Assembly: GCA_003562555.1 (NCBI GenBank)
Contig: PWUO01000213.1
Span: 1-6,961, forward strand
Direction: 5' to 3'
Source of the DNA: Dehalococcoidia bacterium
GTDB lineage: Bacteria > Chloroflexota > Dehalococcoidia > GIF9 > AB-539-J10
DNA: 6,961 bases
Part shown: piece after piece, positions 1 through 5,967 of the stretch
How the letters are laid out: each line of letters begins with the position of its first letter
How positions within the stretch are numbered: the first letter of the stretch is position 1
The notes under the pieces: model-generated
Told to the model about the DNA's origin: nothing
Database searches by the model: none
What the model saw: only the letters and a program-made list of their open reading frames with translations
Program-made: the position numbers and the translations under genes

Positions 1-15
1 CCTCAGTTGATGCAT
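1..15 (-). CDS. Start of an unidentified gene, truncated by the window edge
   Basis: Only the first five codons are inside the window, reading M-H-Q-L-R, so the product cannot be identified. The start is supported by a strong Shine-Dalgarno sequence, GAGGAGG (24-30, minus strand), 8 nt upstream of the ATG. It follows the acyl-CoA synthetase alpha subunit on the same strand after 199 nt. In this family the beta subunit (ATP-grasp, nucleotide-binding) is often encoded next to alpha, so that is the first guess, but it is an inference from context only. Confidence 0.5.
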
Positions 16-23
16 GCGGGTGT

Positions 24-30
24 CCTCCTC
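24..30 (-). promoter_or_regulatory. Strong ribosome binding site GAGGAGG
   Basis: On the minus strand the heptamer GAGGAGG sits 8 nt before the ATG at 15-13. It is the best anti-Shine-Dalgarno match in the window, and it is the main reason to believe that a gene starts at the left edge. Confidence 0.6.
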
Positions 31-214
31 GAAAGGGACCCGGGCTGTGATGGACCGGCTCATGCCCGGCGCGCATGTGCAGTGAGCTGCGTGACGATGC
101 AGGGCAAGGGGCTGGTCTGTGTCACGAGAATCCCGATACGACCAGAATTGTGAAGCACAAGCGATTCCGGGTCAAGCGTGACCGTGTTGCGCGCACACAG
201 CTCGAGTGGCGAAG

Positions 215-1603
215 TCAGTCGGGAAACGTATTCGTCTGACGGCGATAGTCGGCATATTGACACAGTGCCGCCATAACCTGTGAGACTTCCTCCGGAGTGC
301 CGTATACCGGCAGTGACGTCATGCTCTGGATCAGTTCGGCTCCTCTCCGGCTGGCGTAGTAACAGAGGAGGAGTGGCTTCCCGCTTTCCCGCTGTACGCG
401 TTCAAGCGTGCGCAGGCTTTCCTCGGCGGGAGGAAGTGGCCAAGACCAGAGCCCCATGACGAGGGCGTCGATGCCGGGGTCCTTGATTGCCATCTCAACA
501 CACTGCAGCAAATACCACGGGCGGACCTCGGCGGTGAGGTCGATGGGATTCTTCACGATCGCAAAGGGCGGCACCTTGACCTCGTCACGCATGCGACACT
601 GCAGGCTCTCGGCCAGCACTGGCAATTCCATTCCTAGCTCGGCGAGGTAGTCCGCCGCGGCCACGGCAAAGCCGCCGCTGATGCCGGCGACAGCGATGCG
701 CCTGCCCCGTGGCAATGGCTGAGAGTGGAACGCGATGGCTGCGTTCAGCAGGTCCTGGGTGCGCAACACCTCGACCGCGCCGCACTGTCTGAAGGCAGCG
801 CTGTAGATGGCATGCGACCCGGCAAGGGCACCGGTGTGAGAGGCGGCCGCCTGCGTTCCTGCGTCGGTTCGGCCGAACTTCATGACCACGATCGGTTTCT
901 TCTTTGAGACTTTCTTCGCCACCGGGATGAACCGCTCGCCATCTTTCAGACTCTCAATGTAGCCGATGATCACCTTCGTATTCTCGTCGTCACCCAGATA
1001 TTCAAGGTAGTCTGAGAACTTCGTCACGGCCTCGTTGCCGCTGCTCACGAACTTACTGAACCCGACACCGGTGGAGAGCCCCTGATTCAGGGTGCTGAGT
1101 CCGTATGTGCCGCTCTGAGAAATGAACGCGGTGTCCCCGGGCTCACCCTTGAGCCGGTCCATCGTCATGGTGCCGACGAGGTGTGATGAGAAGCACACGA
1201 CACCCATGCAGTTCGGTCCGACTGCTGGGATGCCGGCCTCTTTGCAGAGTCGAGCTATCTCTGCTTCCGCCCGGAGCCCTTCCTCGCCAATCTCGCCGAA
1301 CCCGGCGCTGATGATGACGATGCCTTTGACGCCGGAACCGACACAGTCACGGACCGCATCGACGACGGCCCGTGCCGGTATCACTATGAACGCCAGGTCC
1401 ACCGGGTGGGGCAGCGCCCGGGTCGAAGGATAAGACGTGTGGCCAAGCACGTCGGTGACATTCGGGTTTATCGGGAAGACAGGACCTTGAAATCCGGACT
1501 CCAGTATGCTCTGCATCACCCTGTTGCCGTACTTCCCGGGATCGTCCGACGCGCCAATGACTGCCACAGAGCGTGGCTCAAACAAACAGGTAAGGTCAGG
1601 CAT
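215..1603 (-). CDS. NDP-forming acyl-CoA synthetase, alpha subunit (acetate--CoA ligase, ADP-forming type)
   Basis: This 462-residue protein belongs to the NDP-forming acyl-CoA synthetase superfamily, which converts acyl-CoA + ADP + Pi to free acid + CoA + ATP (reversibly) in the cytoplasm. Visible in order: a Rossmann CoA-binding domain with VIGASDDPGKYG at about 15-26; a GPNCMG segment near 129-134; a succinyl-CoA-ligase-like flavodoxin domain starting around ISQSG (161-165); and SHTGALAG at 255-262, whose His256 is the expected phosphorylated histidine. The length fits a stand-alone alpha subunit. The ATP-grasp (beta) domain is absent, so a partner is needed to bind nucleotide. The start at 1603 is chosen because GAGAGGTG lies 7 nt upstream; an in-frame start at 1648 only adds a basic, low-complexity leader. 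It is transcribed divergently from the acetate-kinase-like gene. The acyl substrate (acetate, branched or aryl acids) cannot be read from the sequence. Confidence 0.9.
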   Translation of the reverse strand: MPDLTCLFEPRSVAVIGASDDPGKYGNRVMQSILESGFQGPVFPINPNVTDVLGHTSYPSTRALPHPVDLAFIVIPARAVVDAVRDCVGSGVKGIVIISAGFGEIGEEGLRAEAEIARLCKEAGIPAVGPNCMGVVCFSSHLVGTMTMDRLKGEPGDTAFISQSGTYGLSTLNQGLSTGVGFSKFVSSGNEAVTKFSDYLEYLGDDENTKVIIGYIESLKDGERFIPVAKKVSKKKPIVVMKFGRTDAGTQAAASHTGALAGSHAIYSAAFRQCGAVEVLRTQDLLNAAIAFHSQPLPRGRRIAVAGISGGFAVAAADYLAELGMELPVLAESLQCRMRDEVKVPPFAIVKNPIDLTAEVRPWYLLQCVEMAIKDPGIDALVMGLWSWPLPPAEESLRTLERVQRESGKPLLLCYYASRRGAELIQSMTSLPVYGTPEEVSQVMAALCQYADYRRQTNTFPD

Positions 1604-1775
1604 TACACTGCACCTCTCTCCGGAACGTGGCGACCTATGACGTCGCAAGGATGCTGCATCGGATTGCCCGGCACGAAGACCGTACTGCGGGCGACAGCGG
1701 AGCTTATCCTACTACAGGACGCCCCGTCGAAAAAAGAGAACTTCGCATGCGACGATACCGCGCGGGCACCACGCG

Positions 1776-1788
1776 CCGTTGTCAACGG
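1776..1788. promoter_or_regulatory. Palindrome CCGTTGTCAACGG, possible operator
   Basis: Two perfect 6-bp arms (CCGTTG / CAACGG) flank a single T. It lies about 65 bp upstream of the weak minus-strand -10 and about 110 bp upstream of the plus-strand -10. The short symmetric form fits a dimeric repressor site, but only one copy is seen and such a palindrome could be chance. Confidence 0.2.
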
Positions 1789-1889
1789 TAAAGGTCGGCT
1801 GAGTGCCGTGCGGATCCACCTTTGGGGGCCATGTGTTCACACGTACCTTGAATTGTGAGCGCTGCAGGTGAGGCCGACAGTATTTCCGT

Positions 1890-1918
1890 CTGCCGGTGGT
1901 AGAATGGCGCACCGGCAG
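1890..1918. repeat. Perfect 9-bp inverted repeat enclosing the kinase -10 box
   Basis: CTGCCGGTG (1890-1898) and CACCGGCAG (1910-1918) are exact reverse complements separated by 11 nt, and the spacer contains TAGAAT (1900-1905). The arm centres are 20 bp apart, about two helical turns, as expected for a dimeric repressor binding one face of the DNA across the promoter. Read as RNA it would be a GC-rich stem of 9 bp with an 11-nt loop. That would require transcription from further upstream, and there is no T-run, so a terminator is unlikely. Confidence 0.45.
1897..1905 (+). promoter_or_regulatory. Extended -10 promoter element TGGTAGAAT
   Basis: TG-G-TAGAAT matches the extended -10 pattern (TGn before a TATAAT-like hexamer). 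No good -35 is present; the nearest candidate, CCGACA (1874-1879), has a 20-nt spacer. The predicted transcript start is near 1912, about 30 nt before the kinase start codon. The same element precedes hyi at 6562-6570. Confidence 0.4.
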
Positions 1919-1941
1919 GATACACGCGTGTGGAGGATAGG

Positions 1942-3159
1942 ATGACCCGACGAATCAGTGACGATGATCCGGCAGTCCTTGTGTTCAACGTCGGCAGCTC
2001 ATCGTTGAGCTTCAGACTGTACCGACATTCGGATGTCCTCGTAGATGGCAAGTGCCATAGGGTGGGAGTCACAGGAGCTGCATCATCGTTCATCGAGTAC
2101 CGGTACGGAGAAAGCCAGCTTCGTCAGGAGATTGGGCTGCCAGACCACGAACTGGCGACACGACAGGTCTTGAGCTTTCTGGACAGCAATGGCTTTGTGT
2201 GTGATGCCGTTGGGCACAGATTCGCCGATGGCGGCGGCCACTTCAAGACTGGCGTGATGGTCGATAAACGGTCAACGGCGCTGCTGTGGCGCTGTGCTCC
2301 GCTGGCGCCGCTGCACAATGTGGCTGCGCTCCAGATGATTGAACTCGTGTCCCGGCGCTGGCCTACGGTCACGCAGTTCGTGGTCTTCGATTCCACGTTC
2401 CATTCGAACCTGCCGGATGTGGCACGCACGTATGCGCTGCCGGAGGCCCTGGTGAAGACGTACGCCAAACACGGGTTTCACGGGCTGTCCTACGCGGATG
2501 TGCTCGAGAAGACTTCATGGTATCTGGGCGAAAGCCATTTCAGGGCGGTTGCGTTGCACCTGGGCACCGGTGGGTCGAGTGCCTGCGCGATGAAGGATGG
2601 GCATTCGATCGACACTTCGATGGGGTATTCCCCGCTGCAGGGACTCGTCATGAACACGCGTTGCGGGGATCTCGATCCGGGCATCGTCATCGATCTGGTA
2701 CGGCAGGGACACTCCGCGGATGACCTCACCCGGATGTTGCATCGGGAGAGTGGCCTGCTGGGACTGAGCGGTGGCGTCTCAAGTGACATCAGGGATTTGT
2801 GCGCAACGATGGTGAACAACCCGCGGGCACGACTGGCGTTCGATCTGTACGTGTACCGCATCAGGTTCTACCTGGGCGCATATGCGGCAGTAATGAACGG
2901 CATTGACGTGCTGGTCTTCACGGATGATGTGGGACTTTGCGTCCCGGCCGTGCGCTCGGCGGTGTGTGGGGACATGGACTACCTGGGGATTCTTCTTGAC
3001 GAGGAGCGTAACCAATCTGCCGATCCCGAAAGAATTGAGCCGCTGCATATGGTCGACTCGAAGGTGCGTATTCTCGCCGTTCCGAATGACGAAGAACGTG
3101 CGATCTACGCGGAGGGACTGAAGCTGCTGGGTGAACCCACGCAGTCGGCCGGCGGTTGA
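1942..3159 (+). CDS. Divergent acetate/propionate/butyrate kinase family protein
   Basis: This 405-residue protein has the length and motif order of acetate kinases (ASKHA fold), cytoplasmic enzymes that interconvert acyl phosphate + ADP with acid + ATP. Retained: FNVGSSS (15-21); GHR (91-93, the catalytic-site Arg of M. thermophila Ack, Arg91); APLHN (122-126); VVFDSTFH (147-154, catalytic Asp150); HGFHG (177-181); DTSMGYSPL (224-232); NTRCGDLDP (238-246, Arg240); SGLLGLSG; and NDEE (382-385, the Mg-binding Glu). Altered: the usual Lys after GSSSL is Ser23; HLGNG reads HLGTG (206-210); and the adenosine-pocket motif FTAGIGEN reads FTDDVGLC (326-333). Enzymatic activity or a different phosphoryl donor is therefore uncertain. 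The start at 1942 is preferred because GGAGG (1932-1936) lies 5 nt upstream; a GTG at 1930 is possible. It is divergent from the acyl-CoA synthetase gene. Confidence 0.85.
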   Translation: MTRRISDDDPAVLVFNVGSSSLSFRLYRHSDVLVDGKCHRVGVTGAASSFIEYRYGESQLRQEIGLPDHELATRQVLSFLDSNGFVCDAVGHRFADGGGHFKTGVMVDKRSTALLWRCAPLAPLHNVAALQMIELVSRRWPTVTQFVVFDSTFHSNLPDVARTYALPEALVKTYAKHGFHGLSYADVLEKTSWYLGESHFRAVALHLGTGGSSACAMKDGHSIDTSMGYSPLQGLVMNTRCGDLDPGIVIDLVRQGHSADDLTRMLHRESGLLGLSGGVSSDIRDLCATMVNNPRARLAFDLYVYRIRFYLGAYAAVMNGIDVLVFTDDVGLCVPAVRSAVCGDMDYLGILLDEERNQSADPERIEPLHMVDSKVRILAVPNDEERAIYAEGLKLLGEPTQSAGG

Positions 3160-3184
3160 CTCGGCTTCCCTGCGGGAATAGTAT
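3156..3184 (+). promoter_or_regulatory. Promoter for the exonuclease gene, overlapping the kinase stop codon
   Basis: TTGACT (3156-3161, five of six matches to the -35 consensus) is followed after 17 nt by TAGTAT (3179-3184, four of six matches to the -10). The -35 contains the kinase TGA stop. The transcript would begin near 3191, about 50 nt ahead of the exonuclease ATG. This suggests the exonuclease can be expressed independently of the kinase, though read-through is not excluded because no terminator is seen in the 80-nt gap. Confidence 0.4.
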
Positions 3185-3239
3185 TGGGCGGGTGCTCGAT
3201 GCTGCGGAACTGTCCTGGCGTGCGCCCGTGAGGAGACAA

Positions 3240-4031
3240 ATGGAGCACCTGCAATTCGATAGGACAATCGTCTTCTTTGACCTGGAGACCACAGGCATCA
3301 GTGCGGCGCATGACCGGATCGTGGAGGTGACCGCCATCCGTCTGAACCCCGATGGACGCCGTGACGTGTGGAGCCGGAGGATGAATCCTGGTATCACGAT
3401 CCCCAAGAGCGCGACGGAAGTCCACGGAATCTCCGATGAGGATGTGTCCGGATTGCCTCCTTTTTCGTACTATGCGGCCGAGTTGCGTGAATTCATAGGA
3501 TCTGCCGACCTGGGTGGTTTTGGCGTCAGTCGCCTCGATATACCCCTGCTGGAGGCCGAGTTTCGACGTTCCGGAGTCGAGTTTTCCAGGAGGGGTCGGC
3601 GGATTGTGGACGCACAGATACTGTTTCATATGCTTGAACCGAGGGACCTTGCCGCCGCGTACAAGAAGTATTGTGGCACTGATCTGGAGGGTGCGCACAC
3701 GTCTGAGGGAGATGTGGAAGCTTCCATGGCCGTGCTCGAGGGAATGCTCACGATGAATATGGAGCTGCCTCGCACCGTTGAGGGGCTGAACGCGCTGTGC
3801 AATCGGGAGCAGGAGAACTGGATTGACTCCCAGGGGAAGTTCACATGGTCTTCCGGTGTGGCGGTGGTGGGTTTCGGGGAGTACAAAGGTGTGCCTGTAA
3901 AGGCAGTAATGCAGTCGGACCCGCGATACTTCGAATGGATGCTGAAGAGCGACTTCGCCGAGGACACCAAGGCCGTAGCTGCGCAGGCTTTGCGAGGTGA
4001 TTATCCCGAGATGGATGGCGGAGACTCCTGA
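3240..4031 (+). CDS. DnaQ-like DEDDh 3'-5' exonuclease with ExoX-like C-terminal domain
   Basis: This 263-residue protein carries all the catalytic residues of a DEDDh exonuclease, which removes nucleotides from 3' ends with two metal ions. Exo I is FFDLETTG (Asp14, Glu16). Exo II is GFGVSRLDIPLL (Asp100). Exo III is HTSEGD (His153, Asp158). The conserved HGIS is at 62-65. After about residue 205 comes a small domain, FGEYKG followed by DPRYFEWMLKSDF (212-239), of the kind found at the C-terminus of ExoX-like exonucleases. The start at 3240 is chosen for GAGGAG (3230-3235) and because the catalytic domain begins at once. A TTG at 3156 would overlap the kinase stop and add 28 unconserved residues. 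It lacks polymerase epsilon-subunit partner motifs that I can recognise, so a repair or nucleic-acid trimming role is more likely than replication proofreading. It converges with the next gene across 4 bp. Confidence 0.88.
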   Translation: MEHLQFDRTIVFFDLETTGISAAHDRIVEVTAIRLNPDGRRDVWSRRMNPGITIPKSATEVHGISDEDVSGLPPFSYYAAELREFIGSADLGGFGVSRLDIPLLEAEFRRSGVEFSRRGRRIVDAQILFHMLEPRDLAAAYKKYCGTDLEGAHTSEGDVEASMAVLEGMLTMNMELPRTVEGLNALCNREQENWIDSQGKFTWSSGVAVVGFGEYKGVPVKAVMQSDPRYFEWMLKSDFAEDTKAVAAQALRGDYPEMDGGDS

Positions 4032-4035
4032 TGGT

Positions 4036-4875
4036 CTACACACTGCGTGAATCACAGATCCGACGGTAGCGGCATACACGGCACCGCGACGGGGAATCGG
4101 TTGCCCGTGCCTCACGTTCACCAGTCCAGAATTGCAGCGCCCAGTTCAGGTCCCTGGCAGTGCCCTCGAAGTCGAACGGGAAGGTACCGCTGGCGCATGA
4201 TCCGCGATCACACGTGTAGCTGTGAGCTTCGCCAGTCAGGACCGGGCATTCTCCGGCTGCAAGGAGTCCGCAGTTGTGGCATTCGCGAGCGAACACACTG
4301 ATGCGGTAACGTGACCTTTCGGTGTCGAATCCCATTTCCCCAAGCCCGAGGCAGTACAGCCTCGCCTGAATGTGATAAGGAGTGTGGATGGTGAGGCTGT
4401 TGCTGAATTTCCGTTCGGCAACGAGATCCACGTGCCCGCCGCTGAACCATGCTTCGTCAACGTGACCCAATATGGTGACGCCGCTGCAGTGGCGCCATCC
4501 TATGCGGAACTCGCACACACACAGCGGCTGTTCCCGTGGTACGACGGCCTGGGCTACCGCCTCCTCCTGCGTCATGGAGACCCCAAGCGCAGCCACAGCT
4601 TCATGGCCGGCAACTCCGTCACGCATGCTTTGCGTAGGAGCGAGCGGCCGCTGGATCGAGAGCTCGACCGACTTCTCGCAATAGAACTGCTGCGCGATCG
4701 TGCTCACTGCGACGGTACGACGCCCGAAGCGCAGCTGTGGCTCAGCCTCACGTGCTGCCCGGTAGACGTGTCTGTATCGAGTAAGTATGTCGCCAGCCAG
4801 TGCGACGGACTGTTCAGTCCTCTGCTCGAACGGCATGGAAGGAAGTGTACAACAGGAGCGATGTGCGGCAGGCAT
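4036..4875 (-). CDS. Cas4/RecB-like PD-(D/E)XK nuclease with predicted [4Fe-4S] cluster
   Basis: Up to 279 residues. I read the RecB-family nuclease core as: His91 in AGHEA; GHVD (137-140, metal-binding Asp140); ERK (154-156, the ExK motif); and QARLY (170-174, the QxxxY motif). One upstream cysteine (Cys66 in FYCEK) plus CRVCRYRRIC (Cys265, 268, 274) match the 1+3 cysteine layout of Cas4/AddB-type iron-sulfur nucleases. Five more cysteines (199, 202, 210, 222, 227) lie in an insert between the Q motif and the C-terminal cluster, which is unusual. The family cuts or resects DNA ends, often generating 3' overhangs. No CRISPR array or other cas gene is in the window, so this is best called a solo Cas4-like nuclease. 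It is the last gene behind the lipoprotein (24-nt gap). Neither the ATG at 4875 nor that at 4836 has a clear ribosome site; the start is uncertain. Confidence 0.75.
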   Translation of the reverse strand: MPAAHRSCCTLPSMPFEQRTEQSVALAGDILTRYRHVYRAAREAEPQLRFGRRTVAVSTIAQQFYCEKSVELSIQRPLAPTQSMRDGVAGHEAVAALGVSMTQEEAVAQAVVPREQPLCVCEFRIGWRHCSGVTILGHVDEAWFSGGHVDLVAERKFSNSLTIHTPYHIQARLYCLGLGEMGFDTERSRYRISVFARECHNCGLLAAGECPVLTGEAHSYTCDRGSCASGTFPFDFEGTARDLNWALQFWTGEREARATDSPSRCRVCRYRRICDSRSV

Positions 4876-4899
4876 GCAACGGCTGCCGATACACAGAGA

Positions 4900-5922
4900 T
4901 TACATCGGGGAACCCAGCCAGTACCACGTCATGTATTCCGGAGACACGATGACCCTTACGTCCGCAGGTATGTCGATATGACTGCCTCGGAAGCCTGAGA
5001 ATTGACGTGATCCTGACTCGTACACCCATCCGCCTCTTTCGGGTGCGGCCTCGGCGTCGTACACGCCGTCGCCGGTTGCGATCTGTTCAACCCAGTAGCT
5101 GTCCGCAGGATCGACGTCGTCGATACTCCAGTACCAGGTAAGCTTCAGTCGCTCCAGATGTCCCTGGTCGGCGAGACTCAACAGGACATCGAGCGCGGTG
5201 ATGGTGCCCGGCTGAAGTATGTCAGCGCGCTCATTGTGTGCACTCACCGGCACATTCGTGAAGACGGTGGTGCCAACCCGTACCTCGGGTATGACGACTC
5301 TGCCGAGGTTGATGGACTTGCGCTGAATTTCCTCTCCGAAGCTGCTGTAGATGTGCCCCATATACTCTTCTGACTGCGTGCACAGCCTGATGGTCATGCC
5401 GTCCTTGTACGGATACATGTCCATGCGAAAGACGTTGATCTCCGGCCAGCCACCGGCGTAGTGGGCTCGATACCACCAGTTCATGCAGTCATCAAGCTCG
5501 TCGATCACATGAGTGTCGAGAGACGGGTTGTAGTGGTACTTCAGAGTGAACCACCCCTTATCTGCCAGGTGAGCTACCACGTCGAAGACAGAGAAGTGCC
5601 CCGGCTGAAAGATGTCCGGGCGCAAGGTCTCAATCTCCTGGGGGACGAACGTGAAATCACCCAGCCCCTCGATTTCGATGGAGCCCTGCTCTGACGGTGT
5701 TCTACCAGTAGGAGTATCGTCGGGAAGCTTCCATTGGCCGTTACGAGGCAGATAGTATGATTGAGGTGCCTCATTAGTGGGCTGAGGATCCGGCCTGGTG
5801 GGCTCGAAGGGGGGCACGAGAGGGCCTTCTCCCGGGGTGCACGCCGCTGTGGCGACGACGAGCGTCATGGCCGCAAGTAGGGGCAGAAGAGCCAACCTTC
5901 CCGCAACATGGCGGCTTCTCAT
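4900..5922 (-). CDS. Secreted lipoprotein with duplicated domain, function unknown
   Basis: 340 residues. The N-terminus has basic residues, a hydrophobic stretch (about 10-26) and TAAC ending at Cys28, which fits a lipoprotein signal peptide though the box is not ideal (Thr at -3). A Pro-rich linker follows (29-53). The rest contains two related units of about 110-130 residues. The clearest match is RPDIFQPG...DVVAHLADKG (101-123) with RADILQPG...DVLLSLADQG (232-254), each followed by aromatic strand-like segments. The second unit (TALDVLLSLA, then GGWVYESG) faintly recalls DUF4430/transcobalamin-like domains; that is a guess. Cys146 and Cys181 in unit 1 could form a disulfide. The start is supported by GGGAGA 6 nt upstream. 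It sits between a NUDIX gene and a nuclease in one apparent operon. It is likely exported and membrane-anchored, probably for ligand binding or surface interaction (inference). Confidence 0.8.
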   Translation of the reverse strand: MRSRHVAGRLALLPLLAAMTLVVATAACTPGEGPLVPPFEPTRPDPQPTNEAPQSYYLPRNGQWKLPDDTPTGRTPSEQGSIEIEGLGDFTFVPQEIETLRPDIFQPGHFSVFDVVAHLADKGWFTLKYHYNPSLDTHVIDELDDCMNWWYRAHYAGGWPEINVFRMDMYPYKDGMTIRLCTQSEEYMGHIYSSFGEEIQRKSINLGRVVIPEVRVGTTVFTNVPVSAHNERADILQPGTITALDVLLSLADQGHLERLKLTWYWSIDDVDPADSYWVEQIATGDGVYDAEAAPERGGWVYESGSRQFSGFRGSHIDIPADVRVIVSPEYMTWYWLGSPM

Positions 5923-5967
5923 GATATTCTCCCGTGCCGGCTGCGACGTCAGTATGACAGAATGTGG

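Larger units (their letters stand above)
1604..1941. other. Divergent intergenic region between acyl-CoA synthetase and kinase genes
   Basis: These 338 bases separate two divergent start codons, and I see no convincing gene in them. Short open frames on both strands here have no recognisable protein features. Contents: the Shine-Dalgarno of the minus gene (1611-1618); a possible weak minus-strand -10, TAGGAT (1711-1706), without a good -35; an A-run at 1730-1735; a perfect palindrome at 1776-1788; and, near the plus gene, a 9-bp inverted repeat around an extended -10 (1890-1918). The length and content fit a shared regulatory region controlling both genes. Confidence 0.6.

Noticed and set aside
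60..263. A 67-codon minus-strand frame starting at GTG and overlapping the 3' end of the acyl-CoA synthetase gene
   Set aside because: It overlaps 49 bp of a well-supported gene in another frame, has no ribosome site and no recognisable motif. It partly fills the 199-nt gap, so a real small gene is not fully excluded.
1406..1858. A 150-codon plus-strand frame crossing the start of the acyl-CoA synthetase gene and the divergent region
   Set aside because: It is antisense to the conserved N-terminal CoA-binding domain, its composition looks random and no family is recognisable.
1890..1918. Possible tRNA or rho-independent terminator
   Set aside because: The GGTAGAATGG-like string resembles a D-arm fragment, but there is no acceptor stem, anticodon arm or T-arm. 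The hairpin has no T-run and lies just before a start codon.
3156..3239. TTG start for the exonuclease overlapping the kinase stop (TTGA)
   Set aside because: It would look like translational coupling, but the added 28 residues are unlike the family and the ATG at 3240 has GAGGAG just upstream.
3105..4121. A 338-codon minus-strand frame opposite the exonuclease gene
   Set aside because: Long antisense frames are common in GC-rich genes. The plus-strand exonuclease has all catalytic motifs in place, while this frame has no recognisable features and would also overlap the nuclease gene.
4372..4998. A 208-codon plus-strand frame opposite the Cas4-like nuclease
   Set aside because: It is antisense to a gene with complete nuclease and Fe-S motifs and has no motif of its own.
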